From: Lanius collurio
Lineage: Eukaryota > Chordata > Aves > Passeriformes > Laniidae
Assembly (NCBI GenBank): GCA_020086605.1
Contig: JACBWW010000015.1
Location: forward strand, 15,503,081 to 15,567,080
Length of the DNA stretch: 64,000 bases
Reading direction: 5' to 3'
The notes below the pieces were generated by a model, which saw only the letters and a program-made list of their open reading frames with translations, did not search any database and had not been told where the DNA came from. Numbering within the stretch: the stretch's first letter is position 1; the number at the start of each line of letters is the position of its first letter. A program made the translations under genes and the position numbers. Below, piece after piece: positions 14,501 through 28,266 of this stretch.

Positions 14501-17500
14501 CAGGATGTGTCTTCAATCCTCTGCAGACGTTTGGCCCTCGGGAACCACAGCACACAGGAAAAAGGAAAAGAGCAGTAGGCATTCTCAAACATGAGAAAAA
14601 ACTTCAAAACTGACTTTCAGTGTATTTTGACTGGATTTTGCGTCCACTTGCTCCTGCATTCATTTTGGCAGTTTCTGTCTGTGTTAAGGGCACAGGAAGT
14701 TGCCAGTAGAAGTTTCTTCGGAGGCTGAGCTGCCAAAAAAGTGCAAACAAACCTCATGCCAAAGCAACACAGCACTCATTCATTCAGAGCAAGGTGATGT
14801 AAGCTACATAAAAAATCTGAAAAAAAAACCCTTTATTTAAAGCCACATGCAATCTTCTGACCTGTTTGTTTTGGTCAAATTGTTTGCATTCCTTTCAAGA
14901 AGAAAAGGGAAAAGACCAACATCCAAAAGCCACCACTTAATGACATTTTGTGAGTTCAGAAGCGTTCACACCCACTACTTTGTGTGCCTGTGAGGGGGAA
15001 ATGTAACCAGCAGCAGGGAAACTACCAGGCTACCTTCTGTTAAAATATCCTTGGCTCAGTGCCAGTCCAAGTGCCTTTTTTTCTGCAACATTTAGCAGAG
15101 AGACCTAAAGCAGCCTGATTTTAATGATATAAATGTAAAAGAATCAAGTACAGGACTTCAAGACCATGACTCCTCAGGGCTGGCTGAACTTCCATTTGTA
15201 AATCTCACAAATTAGTTCTGTTTACTTCCTTCATGAGGAAAGAAAAAAAAAAAAATTAAATACCATCAGCCTGAGCTGGAAATGGGCTTCTCTCTGCCTC
15301 TTGCACAGACTGGGATCTCAGAGCAGTAGAAAGCAGACACAATGGCAGCAGGACTGGTGCGTGGCAGAACTTCACCAGGCTGGGGCAACACCTCACCAAA
15401 GTAAGGCTCTTGTGGCACAGGAAAGCTTTCCTCAGTGTGAAAAGAGGCAGCCAGGAGAACTGTCTGCACCTCACCCACTTTCATCTTAATTTCTTAGGCC
15501 ACAAAACATTCAGCACTGGTTTGATACACAGTCTTTCAGTTAAGCATGTATATGGTAACACCCATCTGAAAACAGAAAAGAAGAAAAAATAAAAGTAAAA
15601 AAATAAAAATCACACTATCCTTAACAGACAAACCTGCTTATCTGCAGAGGAATGAAAATCTTTTTTTCGTAACAGCTGAATGCTATGAGAAAGCAATCAC
15701 AGATGTGCTCCAGTAGACCACATACCAGCGTGACCAAGTGGCTTCCTACGGAAGAGAAACTGTTTAACTGGAGATACTGAAAATACACGAGACTCAAATG
15801 GTAAAACCAACACTGAGCTGCCAAAAACATGTAATAAATGTGACTTTTAATAATCTCTTCTACCACCACTGAACAATGTGAAGTTTCCATGGCTGCTCCC
15901 AAATCCTCAGTACAAGCATGTGCCTTTATGCCTACCATGTGTCACATGCCATGCCCACAACTGGGCTACTGTATAACCACTAGCACCTTTGCTTGGCATG
16001 AGCTACAGGATATCCCACCTCCTCCTACTGTGCAGTGGAGAGACTGGGGTAATTTTTAAGATCAGTACTTTGCTTTCTGTCCCCTAAGATAAAAAGATTT
16101 AAGTTGAATTCTTTCACTCGCAAGAAAATTTCAGCCTCAGCTTCTATTGTGCCCCCATGAACTGTGCCCCTTACCTGTTTATCACTTTGTAAAGCTCCCC
16201 AAACTGTGACATTCCAGGGACTCGACAAACTCCAAACAATATATCCATTTAAAGACAAAGAAGCTCCTTGATTCCAAAAAGTTAGTATTATGTCACTGTG
16301 CAGGTTTTACTGGAACTGCCCTCCTTCTATGACATTATGATTGAGCCTAACTGGCATAGGAAGGGCAAATATTCTGATTCTTCTAGGTTAGGGCAGGTAA
16401 AGAAAAACACAATCTTCTTGACTACCAAAATACAGAACATGATCTATGTGGTTATTGCTGTTTCGGTCCACTGCATTGGTTTGAGCCAATTAACAAGCAG
16501 CTGTGAGACTGTTCAGGATGAAAGCATCTTCTAAACACTGCAAGGAAGATAAACAGTAACCATTCCTCATATCAGACCATGAGCATGAGAGCCCTGTCTG
16601 AAGGAGACAGGGTAAGGAAATAAAGACTCCAGATCCAGGTCCTGCCCTGGGAGGGATCCTACAGGGACCTTCACAGCTGCTGACCAGAACAGTGCTCAGG
16701 CCACACCAGGTCTGGGCTCTCGGGAAGACACTAGCAACACCCTCCCCTTCCCAACTTGCACAGCCCAGGGACATAAGCACTGTGGATGGGTGAGCTTACC
16801 CAGGTGCACAGAAGAGGCCACGGAGGCTGAGCTGCAGAGCCAGGTTCTCTGCTGCCTCAGTGAATATTCCATACTTACTGGAATTAAGACAGGCCTTCAA
16901 GAACCACAAGAACTGCAGACGGAAAGCCCTCCAGCCAGGCTCTTGCTGGCAAAATGCTCACCAGTGCTCCTGGGGCATGGCTGATAGAATGAATGTTATA
17001 AACAGAGCTTCCAGAACCTTCCAGGAGTGGAAAACCTTTTTTGCTCCCTTCTCTGCAATGCTTACACAATACACTATCATCCATAGCACAGTATGCTGCT
17101 ATTCAAGAGGATTTTTCCTTACCCTTTCACCTTCAAAAATTGTTTTGGTTGCAGAATTATTTTTAATACTCATCCAAACTCCTGAGTTTTAAATGCTAGG
17201 CAACCCTACAATGCTCACCTTAGCATAGAAAACAGTGACTTCAGATGAGGCAAAGATACTTTAGAAAAAAACAACCAACTGACCACTACCAAAAAGAAAC
17301 CCAACAGCCACCCAGCACTGTAACAGGATACCGAGTTCAATTTGGATATTAAATAATTCCTGGGGAGACCTACTTTTACTACCCACTGTAAAGATTTTTG
17401 AGAAAATGAGCTCGTTGCTGTGGAATTAATAATAGATCTATGCAGATTGATATTCCCAGGAGATAAAGGGAAAGGGAAAAACATTAAAAACTGATGCTCC

Positions 17501-17924
17501 TGGCAAATGAAAAACTAATGGACCATATTTTCCTTGAAGGGATGGGAGGTGTTTTTATTTTATTTCACTCTGATGACTAGGCAAGATTTGTTCTCGGGGA
17601 GCAACATCTCCAGATAAATGGAAAGACCATGAAAATTTCATAGAAAATGCGGAGGAGAGCATAAGTCATCACGTAGCAAATATGAAGAGCCTGGAATGAT
17701 CCCATGCTGCAGCAGAATGTAGCTCTGATTATGATTTACTTGAAAACCAAAAGAATTCTGCATCATTCCAGCCAGAAGTTTCTGTATAAGCTTGGCAGGA
17801 ACACCAGAGATTCAAACTGCAACCAAAGCCACTGTCAACTAGGAACACATTTTTCAAATCTCACCTCCACTGGCATCTGAGGTTCAACAAGGCCAAGTGC
17901 TCAGGGAGGAGTGACCTTCTCACT
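11526..17924. other. Intergenic, no gene recognised
   Basis: Contains a 165-codon open frame at 13181-13678 and overlapping open frames on both strands at 14084-14613, none recognisable. No splice-supported gene found. Confidence 0.55.
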
Positions 17925-18236
17925 CTACTAACACCTGGAAAGGAGGCTGTAGCCAGGTGAAGGTTGGTCTTTTCTCCCAAGTAACAGGACAAGAGCCAAA
18001 TGACCTCAAGTTATACCCAGGGAGGTTTACACTGGATATTAGGAAAAGTTTCTTCACTGAAAGGTCAGGCCCTGGAATAGGCTGCCCAGGGAAGTGGGAT
18101 CACTGTCGCTGGAAGTATTTAAAAGACATGGCACTTGCAGACATGGCCTAGTGATGGACTTGGCAGGGCTGGGTTAGTGGTTGAACTTGACGGTCTTAAA
18201 GGTCTTTTCCAACCTTAATGATTCTATGACTCTATC
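17925..18236 (+). mobile_element. CR1 LINE 3' end
   Basis: Shows the standard CR1 3' series: GGACAAGAGCCAAATGACCT, GTTTACACTGGATATTAGGA, GGCTGCCCAGGGAAGTGG and the terminal TTTTCCAACCTTAATGATTC with TATGACTCTAT. 5'-truncated, plus orientation. Confidence 0.92.
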
Positions 18237-18640
18237 CTTTGAAAACTGTCTTACTTTCAAACTGCCTTTAAATGTTTCAACAACTCCCAAGAAACAGTGA
18301 AACATTTCAGTTTGTGACATCTATAAAGCCACTCAAGATAACTCGCATAGTTATTCATAAATATTCACAAGTCAAACCCATGTAATTACCCACATTTTCA
18401 AAACCACATGGAATGCTAGAAAACTGATTCTAACATTATTTAAAATCAAAGGAATCAAAACTGAGTTTCATTACTTAATATTTATTGATACAAAAGAAAA
18501 GATCATTCATAACAAACTATGTATTTACTATTTACACTGAAAAAAGATCTTTAAGATCAATGAAACAACATGCCCCTAAAACTGGGGTGTCAGATGAAAA
18601 CGTTCAGCATTCTTTAGAACTCCTCTGCGTTAGATAATCT

Positions 18641-18846
18641 TCAATTTGCAGGTGAAGTTACGGGGAAGAGGTATCCAACAACATGTTTCTTGGTCTTGTT
18701 CTGAATTATAAAAAAAACAGAAATTAGTTCAAATTAACACAGTTAAAAATAGGCCTATCAGTGCCATAATATTGGGGAGTTACTAGATAGTAAAGTGGAA
18801 CAACTGCAAATTGTACTCACAGCAGCAAGGACATCAGAGCCTTCAC
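18641..18846 (-). other. Two exon-like segments of unknown membership (putative 3' terminal exon)
   Basis: Segment 18846-18821 (26 nt, acceptor GGAGTAG, donor GTGAGT) followed by 18700-18641 (acceptor TTATAATTCAG) encodes, after one carried base, EGSDVLAA joined to NKTKKHVVGYLFPVTSPAN and TGA. AATAAA lies on the minus strand at 18486-18481, 155 bases past the stop. I do not recognise the peptide. The entry phase (1) matches the exit phase of CENPC exon 16, so it could be an alternative CENPC end, part of an unknown transcript, or chance. Confidence 0.3.
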
Positions 18847-18849
18847 CTA

Positions 18850-21675
18850 CTCCAGAGGCAAATCAGTAAAAACATTAGAATCATTTCAATTATGCTCAAA
18901 AGAGCACATTAGCCTAATTTAATTTAACTAATAGTGGTCTCTGATAAATGTGTTCATCAGTGCAAAATCTGGAGCTGTCAAAGCCACACCTGGTGTGGCA
19001 CTGACACTTGCTCTCCATGTATTTTCTTAAGCTATTTTGAATTTGAAATATATCTTGTGAAGAACCAAGAAGCCTCAGTAGTTAACGTGCATGTGAGTTT
19101 TATGTTACTTTTATAAAGATCTTGTGTGTAGTTCAATTCACTTTAACTCACATTTACACAAATGGTTCACAATCTGTGGTCCACAGTCCCAAAGGTCACA
19201 CAAAGCTGCTGACAGTAGGGAAAACAACCAAAAACTAAAATTCTTCCTGAGAGAATAGATCAGATGCACATCAAGTGACAGCTGAGCACTGCTACTTCAC
19301 ATGTAGAGTTATATGGGAAAAGCAGACACTTCACAGCCTGGACTGTGTAAGATGCCAAATTTTCAACTGGTTTAAAACCCATGCACAGAATAAAGACTGC
19401 TCTTAAGACTTGCAGGTGAAAATAACAATCCACGATCCAAATATAGTAAAATGTTTTGGGGTGTATGCACAGAAAATTGTTACCTAATTCCCCCAAACTG
19501 AGCAGTGGACTTCTTATCAAACCCAGGTATGTGTCTGCCCTAGAGGGACTTCTCAGAGCCAAGACCAAAAAGGGGAGGTTAAAGCTGATGCTTGTGACTC
19601 AACTGAGTGTGCACATTTTGTCCTTTACTGTGGAGAATGGGATGGCAGTGGCTGTTCACCGGTGGCTGCGGCTCTGGCACAGCCCACACTCTGGTGGCAA
19701 TACCAGTGGCCTGCTGTGTGACTGCTCTCCACTTGAGGGGTACAGAAATAAGGGTCTTCCCAACAAAAGCATGAACTAAATTTATAGAAGAGCAGCTTCC
19801 ATAGCACAGGTTGCAACTTCACAGGACATCTGAGGTCAGAGGGGCCTTCTGGAAGTAATTTGATCCAACATGGCTGCTCAAGCAGGACCACCAAGAGCTG
19901 GCTGCCCTGGATTCAGATAAGCTCTTTCCTCACATATAAGCTTCTGTTTCCTGTACTTCTTGACCTCTCTGCAGCAACCACAGCAGTAAGAACGAGGATG
20001 CCAAGTGTGTACACCAACACTCTGATGGTGCTTTGCAAATACACACTCCCACCCATGGCACTAAGTATGGTAAAATGGAGATGATGGGATCTGAACTTTG
20101 CAGACAGAACTGTTCCACATGGAAGGATATGTCAGATGTGCTTGGCCCAGTCTCAGCTCCATCTCCAAGAGAAATATATGAAGCTGATCCTGAGGGGCCA
20201 CCCAACCTTCACAGCTCTTTCAGTCTAGTCTCCTTAGACACCACAGAAACATTAAAAACCAGGAAGATGACTTTCTCCTGGCATTTACCAGAAAAGTCAA
20301 GCAGCAACAGGGTGTGAGAGGGCACGAGAGACCCACACATGTAGCAGTGGGCATGTGCTGCCATGCTACACCTCTGTGCCAAAACCAACTGGTACCAGGC
20401 AGCATTCCCACTGGCAAGAGGAATGAAGATGTAAGAGCAGGTGAATGCCTGGACTAGCCTGCCAATACAAAATCAAGGTATGGCATGGTGCCTAAGTGAT
20501 GGCAGACACACGTCAAGATTGTGCCAAGGCAAAGGAAGTCACCAGCATGCTGCATAAATGCTCTAAGAGGAGCAAAAAGCACAATGCTATGATGCCCCAG
20601 GGTACATCTGGCCACAGGGAATGGTGCTAGGATGGATTCTTCCAGCACTGTAGAGCCAGCCTCAACAGATGGATGAGGTTCAAGGGCAACCAAGTGAGCC
20701 TGAAGCAGTCTCAGTTCTGCTTCTGCAGCCAGGAAAACAGCAGATGATGATAATAACAAACACCTTGCCAGTGACATCCTAAACCAACCTTCTTGGGAAT
20801 AAAACTACGCAAAAGTCTTTCAAAGAACAGAGGCCAAAGACAGGTTTGCATCACTTCTCTGAGAGTTCAAATTGTGAGCTTTGCCAGGTCCTGTACAAAA
20901 CTTGTAGGAGAGGCAGCAAAGGAACCTTCAGGCACAAGAACACCTCTGAAATAATTCAAACACCTGGAACTGAGTTAAAAAATTATTCAATCTTTTCAAG
21001 TGGCAAAAAGATAGAAAAGAAACCTTTGGTAAGGAAAATGCATCCAAAAAGGGCAGGAAATTAGTTTAGGCAGCAAGACAAAAAATGAAGGAGCAGATTG
21101 AAACTTGATGGAGCAGCTGAGCTGAAACATCAGCAGGTGAATGCCTCAGCCTGCCACCTGTTCCAAGAGAAGGAAGAAAAAAAGAGACAAAATAGCACCT
21201 TGGACAGAAGACAACTGCCAACTTGCATAGAAGGACACAGTACATTACAGTGGCAGCAGAATGTTCACATGGAATTTCATGAAAAAAGGAAATTACTATC
21301 AACATTTTAAAAAATACTTGAGGAGACCTTTCCACTGAAATTTTTGAAATAATTCAAGTTCCAGATAAGAAAAAAAAAAAAAGTGAACATATATGAAAAT
21401 TTTTAGCCCATGCTAAATCAAATAAATAAAGAGACGTTTTGATAATTAGCATCACAGTTCAATGGAAATGGTCAAGGAGGGATGCAGGAAGTCTGGGGCA
21501 TGCACCTCATCTACAATCCTCAGCATCTCACCAGAGATTAGCTTTGCTAGCTGTAAAAATCCTTGAGAAGAAAATATAAAATATTTTCAGTAAAAACAAT
21601 ACTAGTGTTACAGGTTCCTCCTTTCTTTTTTTCCACCAAAACCCACAAGTATGTCATGCAGTATGCGTGCAGGAC
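18850..21675. other. Intergenic, one CR1 scrap, no gene recognised
   Basis: Apart from the CR1-like piece near 19.8-19.93 kb, nothing could be identified; open frames are short and unrelated to known families. Confidence 0.5.
19810..19930 (+). mobile_element. CR1-related fragment
   Basis: GAGGTCAGAGGGGCCTTCTGG, GATCCAACATGGCTGCTCAAGC and AGGACCACCAAGAGCTGGCTGCC resemble the CR1 segment that usually reads 'CCAACCCCCTGCTCAAGCAGG...'. Short and diverged. Confidence 0.55.
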
Positions 21676-22165
21676 TGTGGTGGGCTGACCCCAGCTGGAT
21701 GCCAGGCGCCCACCAAAGCTGCTCTATCACTCACCTCCTTTAGCTGGACAGATGAGAGAAGATATAAGGAAAGGCTCCTGGGTTGAGATAAGGAGAGGGG
21801 GAGATCACTCACCCATTACTGTCACAGGCTGCAGGGGAATCTCAGCTCCAGTGCCTGGAGGACCTCGTCCCTGTTACTTCTGCACTGATCTGGGTGTGGG
21901 CAGGGCTGTTTCTTTCACATATCCTCACCCCTCTTCTCTGTCCAAAATTACTTCAGCACAGTAACCTTTTTTCCTTCTCAAATGTTACCATGAAAGAGTT
22001 ACCACCAGCGCTGGTGGGCTCAGCCTTGGCCAGTGGTGGGTTGGCACTGGAGCTGTGTGGCATTGGCTCTGTCAGACACAGGGAAGCTACTACTGGCTTC
22101 CCACAGAAGCCATCCCAGTAACCACCCCCACGACTATCAAAACCTGGCCACACAAACCCAATACA
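21676..22165 (-). mobile_element. Solo LTR with 5-bp target duplication
   Basis: On the plus strand it reads from TGTGGTGGGCTGACC to AAACCCAATACA, i.e. TG...CA ends on the minus strand. It is flanked on both sides by AGGAC (21671-21675 and 22166-22170), a perfect 5-bp target duplication as ERVL-class elements make. At 490 bp it lacks several hundred bases of the middle present in the 4934-5990 copy. No internal retroviral genes. Confidence 0.88.
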
Positions 22166-25100
22166 AGGACATCAGCAACAGAAACCATTTCATGACAAGG
22201 TAATGATTTCTGTGAACTTCAGTGGGGTGAGGAACTGAACGAAGCTATTTTAAATTCTGATAGTTCACTCAGTGTTAATTTGTTTGAAAGCTTAAACAGG
22301 ATGCTAACATGGAGTCAGTATGCCACAAAATGAAGAGGGAAATAAAGGAAACATTTAAAGACAGTTTTTCTTTAAAACGCAACGGGGCTTTTTCACTATC
22401 TAAAATACTGTTCAAATCTGGAAGCTGTGTTATAATTTATAGCTGCAGCAACCTCTCTGCTTTACCTGTGAATTACCTTAAGAGTGCACAGTACAGCTTA
22501 GTTGCTCATCAGGCAAATGTCTGCTTCAACTGCTAAGAAAATCAGCCATAATAAAAGGCAGACAGCATGTGCTGGATGCAAAAAGGCCTCTGCAATTATC
22601 ACTTAATTGTCCTTCATGGGCCAGTACTGGGAGTCTCATACTTTCCCCTTAAGGTTGCTCCCTTCTTCAGCACTTTTCTTAACTGTCTACTTAATTAGTC
22701 TTCCTTCCTGGGCTTAATTGTGAATTTGTTTTGATTAATTAGCCTCAGAGCTCACTTGGCACTAACTGAAATATAGGAGAAGTGCTCAGTTTCTTCAGTG
22801 CATAGGCTACTGCATCCTAGGGGAGCCCCCTCTTTGTCAGCAATAAAATTTCAAGTTCAGATAGTGTTTGAAAAAAAAACTTTTTTGTAATTAACTTTCA
22901 ATTCTGGTAATTACCCCCACTGTACTACAACATGAAAGTGTTGCTAACATAAAGAAAGGGTAAAATTCATTAAATTCAGGCCTCTTCTTCAGTGGATTAT
23001 ATATCATGCTCATTAGCTGAAGCCTGTAGTTTTAGATAAGATGACATAATGCTATTAAATGCCAGTGATCAGATCACTACTAGAATCCCAAACCAGGAGT
23101 GTGGGTTACCACCAGAGACAGCTGTGCCCTTGTGGCACCAACATCAGAAAACCTTTCCCACACCTATCTTTTCAAAGTTACTGAGCTTCACTGAAAATAC
23201 TTCACATAACCTAGACCAGTCCATCTGCAACACGTGCAAACTGGTACACTTTGAGCACTAATATAGAGCCCTTCATTATGTTTACACCTCTCGTATCACT
23301 CCCTTTCTCTCCCTGTTTATGGCACAGTGACTCCAGAAGACACCCTCACAGCATTACCATGCATCTGCCATCTTCATCAATTCTAATTTCAGATACTGTT
23401 TATGAAAACACAGGAAAAGGCAGCTTTAAACACTGTCACAGTGAAAAAATTCAATAAGCTAAATGAAATACTGTGTGTTAACAGCTATCCTACCCTCTTA
23501 ATAAACTTCCTAAATATTTGTTAAGAGTACAGGAATTCTTCAGTTTTCAAATTTAAAAGTCCTTACCTATCTGCAAACAGAAGTTAAAAATCTTATTCTA
23601 GACATTAATATTTTTTTCTGTGAACACTTTTAGACATGTATCTCAACTCAACAGTCAGATTGACAAAGTAAGCACTTTCTTCCAGCTCCTTGTTTCAATC
23701 ACTGTTCTCTTGTGCTCCAAACAGGACTGCAAAAGGAATGCAAAGTAACTGTGGTTTTACAACCTTTTGTGTTGCACTTTTACTTAGGCACAGAAGTTTA
23801 AATGAAGCAGATCAGAACAGGAGCTTTGTGAGTGGGTTTAAAAACACAGAGCAGCTCTGCAGGCAAACCTTTTAACATATTTGTTTCTTAATAATCTGCA
23901 GCCGACTGTTTTGACTGATGATCAACCATGTTTTCATCTTAGAACTGGACCACAGGAATCACTTTGGTTGTCAAATCCTAACAAGCTCATCTATGCAACC
24001 CCAAAAAGTTTGCCTTTGACATCTCTTCTGACTAAATTTGTGAACATCTGTGAAGTGACAAGACATTCTGCCAAGGAAATGTACCAGCTTGGAAAAACTA
24101 AGACATTCAGTTACAACAGCTGTCAATACCATTAAAGAGGCATGGTCCATGCTCTTCAGTTAGATGTATCACCTGCAATTAATCACCACTTAAAAGTAAA
24201 TCCTGTATTGCAAAAGACAACATGCAGAATCTATACATCAGTAGAAATACAAGAAATATTCCTTCATGCTGAAATACCTTTTCAGCTATTATGAGGAAAT
24301 AGCTCTTTAAGTTTATTGCATTCCCCAAATGTTATATTAAAATCATCTGCAGATAACCAGTTTAGTTGTGCACTTGAAAAATAGAAGCTGTATATGTGCC
24401 TCAACAGTTTATTGGTCTTGTTTATTTTTCTGTAATTACTCAGCTCACAATCTCTTATTTTATGTTTACAGAGTTGTACAAATATGGATGCGCATTCATA
24501 TCTGACTGTTCTGCAATCATTCTTCTGCTAATTTAAACTGCAAAAAGCTTTGTTATTAAAACGGGAACAGGTTTCTAACCAAATGAAACTATGAAAAGAT
24601 AGATTTGCAGAAGAACCTACTAACCTGTAATTTTTTTGAAGGGAAACAAAGCCTTCAAAACTCTGACTTTTTACTGTGGCAGGACTTCTTAGTTAAGCCT
24701 CTTAAAACGAGCCCCTGGATGTTACCACAGTACCTACTATAGAACACATGAACCTATCAACATGAAGCTGAAATATGTGACTTGGCTTTTGTTTCAGCTC
24801 TCTCAGTTACTGTTAACAGAAAGCAATGAATTAATACACTGAAACAGGGATATCCACCAGGATATCAGTAGGTATCCTCCAGGAACTGTACCTCACAAAC
24901 AGAAAAGGCCATGTCTCTTTCAAGACAAAGATCCTGCACGTGACTCCACAACAGGTAACACTGGTTAACCAACTTCAGCCCAGCTCTGCAAAAACATGGC
25001 TAAATCACAGTAGCCAGAGGAAGTGAGATTACTCAGCAGAGCAGAAAATATGCTGGCAAAAAGAATCACACATGCAGGAAGAACACTAACTTCTCACATT

Positions 25101-28100
25101 TCAGAAAAGGCTTATTTCTTTGCAATATCCTATTTCGCTTGATGTATACAAAAATGTAGGAAGCATGAGCCAAAACAAGACTAAGCAGAGGTGAAACATA
25201 AGCTGTTGCTTCTGACTAACAACTGATTATTGATTGACACACTGCACAACTCAGCAGCCATAGGAGTCCTGGCACTCAGAACATTCTGCACCTCACACTA
25301 TATTTAGGCTAATGACACAGCAGCAAATTTCTAACAAGTGCCAAGTTGAAGAAAAAAATTTGAAATGCAATCCAGACCAATGGTGAACAACCCAGGTCCT
25401 GCTGTGCACTTATGTTTTAAAGAACAATTTTGTGCAAGTGGCTGCAACAAATACAACATCCATGTAACTGAATGAACTTAGCAACGTTCAGTAGTTATGT
25501 CCTACTGTGAATGGCAACTGATTTACATCTCTTGCAAGAGAATTCAACTCAATTTATCTCCACCTGTAACACACTCTTCTTCCTGCCTTTCAAAAATCAG
25601 ATCCTAATGAGCACAGAGGCCAGTAAACAGCTGTGCTTGAAGCCCCATCTACTGACAAATAACAGAACTATTGCTAAACCACAGCAATAGTCCAGAGAAC
25701 ATCCCCTTGCAAACCTGGTATTGCTTCTTAAAAAAAAAGTAAACCACAAACATATTCAGATGTAGTCCAGCTAAAAAATGTTCTCTGCAAACTACACAGG
25801 ATATTTCACCAAAGAAACTGACCTGCCAGAAAGCAACAAAATCATCCAGCCTAAAAAGTGTCATACTTTACCAAATCCTCCCCGTTCTCTTGATGCTCCC
25901 AGACACAGAATTAGGAAAACACAAACAGGCATGCTGACCTCAAACCTGCACTTGAACATCTGCACCTTCCAGCCTGTGTCAGGGAAAGGTCTGCACACAT
26001 TACTTCTGCTTAAGAAAGCATCCTGAAGGACTTGGTGCTCTTGACCCAAAAGAAAACCCCTCAAAACTTTGCTGCCAAGTTGCAGTACAGTGCAATGGGG
26101 GAAGACACATCAGTGCCTGAAATAACACAGGTAATGTTATCACTTCTCATCTCAGCCCACCAGAGGAAAACACATCCCTGGCAAGCAGCAGCCTGCTGAG
26201 CTCTGCCACAGCATCCACCACACTTTCCTTTAGGATGATGAGCTCTGTAGTTCATCCACATAACTTACCTATACTAACCCCTTAAGTACTCATCCTTCTG
26301 CTACCCAATCTGCAGACAGGTAACACAGGTAAGAATTTGCAGGGTATTTTTGTTCAGAACTCCCTGGCCATTAACACAACTGAAAAGTTTTCTTGTTCTG
26401 ATTTTCAACTGGAACCAATTTGCTGCTGGGATCAGAGAACATCACATCCACAGCCTGACTGCTGGGAGACCTGCTTGGGTTAGAAGCAGAGTCTTTGGTT
26501 TAATCCTAGCACTGTACTCTTTTTCCAAGTGGCAAAATTCCAGATCTCTGTAGGCCTGAGGAGTTGAAAGACTTAAAAACTAAACGTTTTAGTGGGTGAA
26601 ATCCCCTCAAGCAGTGAGACAGCATGTGTGCCCATCTGGTAGCTGGTATGGCTCCAACACAGGAAGGACATTATTTGAATCTTGCTGACATTGAAAAGAT
26701 CAACCCAAGCCCAAAATTTAGAAAAGCCGCCAACATCAAATTTATATTTAGTACCTAAATGACTTTTTTCTTTTTTTAACGCTTAAACTGCTTACAAGAG
26801 TTGAGGATGGAAAAACAAAAAAGTCTTTCTGTGTAGTCTGAACTCTGACAGTAGTTTGTTTCAAGACAGAACTAAATGGCAATAGGCACGTTCCTGTTTC
26901 ATTTTCTAAGTTACAGGTGACTTAGCCACGAATGAAAAGACAGCACACAACATCTATCAAGTATTTCCAGTGTCAGTCTACATATGCACTAACCATAGGA
27001 ACTACTGCTTGAAAGAGAAGGGCAGCATTATCTCAAATACCCCAATCCAAAGGATCTTTCACAGAGGCGAGGTAATCTTGGTGTTCAAGCCCTTTCACAG
27101 ACACAGGAAGTTAGCTGAAAGCCAATTCATCTTTCCTACTTTAATGTATACTCCAGATTTAGCATAAAGATCATGGCCAAAACTGCTTGCAAGGTTAGTG
27201 CTCAATCCACAGGTCCTCAGAAGTTCACAATTCCAATTCAATTTTCCTTATCTCCTTCTCTTCAAGGATAAAAATGACCAGAGGGAGAAAGCAGAATACC
27301 AGAATAGCTGTAGTTTATCCTTATCTTCAGCCAGAAGAAACCTCGAAGAGCTTGGGAGACAAATGCTATGTATACCATCTGCTGTCTAGACTTGGCTTCT
27401 GGAGTATACAGTATAATTACAGCTTTCCCAAAGGTCCTCATTATTATCCAGGAACACAGCAAGCAAATCAAAAGGAGATATTAAAGTAATACATTTGGCA
27501 ATGACCTATCACTGTTACACAAAATAAAACTATCAACAATGTTCAGAGCTAATCAGGCCATAGCTTCCATACAAAAGACACAACTGATAAGCTCCTACTT
27601 AAGAGCTCCTATTTTCCTATTCAGATTGGAGGCACTGATCCATCCACCTGCCAGACAAGGAAGGAGTGCCTGTCGTTAACATACGAGAAGGCAGCTGGAC
27701 CCCAGCACAGCAGCATTTCAGCAACTCATCTCCTAGACAACAATTATTGGAATGTAAACAGCAGGTTCGTCATTTAAACAGAGATTATTCTGAGCAGGTC
27801 ATACCAGGCAGTTGTTAAGACTACCTATCAGATGTTAGCTAAAGGTGTCAAGGTTTTTCAAGTGCTAAGCATCTTTAGGGGGATTAAGCATATTGATACA
27901 ATTTAGAACAACAAATATACCCACACATCTCATACTCATAGTTTTCTGTCATTGGATGGCACAAGAACAAAAACTGTGGAGCAAGGCCCTTCAGTATGTC
28001 ATTTCAGTTTGACAGCCAACTACTAACATTCTTCTGGTTTTTTTCTCAACTCTTCTTACGTTGATTTCAGCTGCTCTGTATTAATTTGTAATGTTATGGT

Positions 28101-28192
28101 GGGCCACCTCAAACATTTTTGTATGTAAAAAGAACTTCAGAACATACAAAAATTTGACAAGTGTTTAGGCAAACTTCTCTGCAGAAAGTTCT
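22166..28192. other. CENPC 3' flank, includes its 3'UTR of unknown length
   Basis: The CENPC 3'UTR starts at 28192 and runs leftward. No AATAAA was seen on the minus strand close to the stop; an ATTAAA variant occurs at 27145-27140. The rest shows no recognised gene. Confidence 0.5.
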
Positions 28193-28266
28193 TCACCTGT
28201 CTTTGAGTTGTGTGAAGAGAAGAACACATTCTTCATTCAGAAGATTACGTATGTTATATCCATTTC
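28193..28266 (-). CDS. CENPC: CENPC last coding exon (17)
   Basis: Encodes NGYNIRNLLNEECVLLFTQL and then KDR before TGA. Matches the human C terminus (NIKNLRNEESVLLFTQ). The 3'UTR must run toward lower coordinates. Confidence 0.96.

Noticed and set aside
14084..14613. Overlapping 126-138 codon open frames on both strands
   Set aside because: Frames in several registers at once reflect higher local GC and few stops; no family resemblance and no splice structure.
21518..21560. Exon-like 19-nt segment on the minus strand with donor GTGAGA
   Set aside because: Nothing upstream or downstream joins it, and a 19-nt segment with AG and GT is expected by chance.
26260..26330. Minus-strand segment ending in donor GTAAGT
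   Set aside because: All three frames contain stops between the acceptor and the donor.
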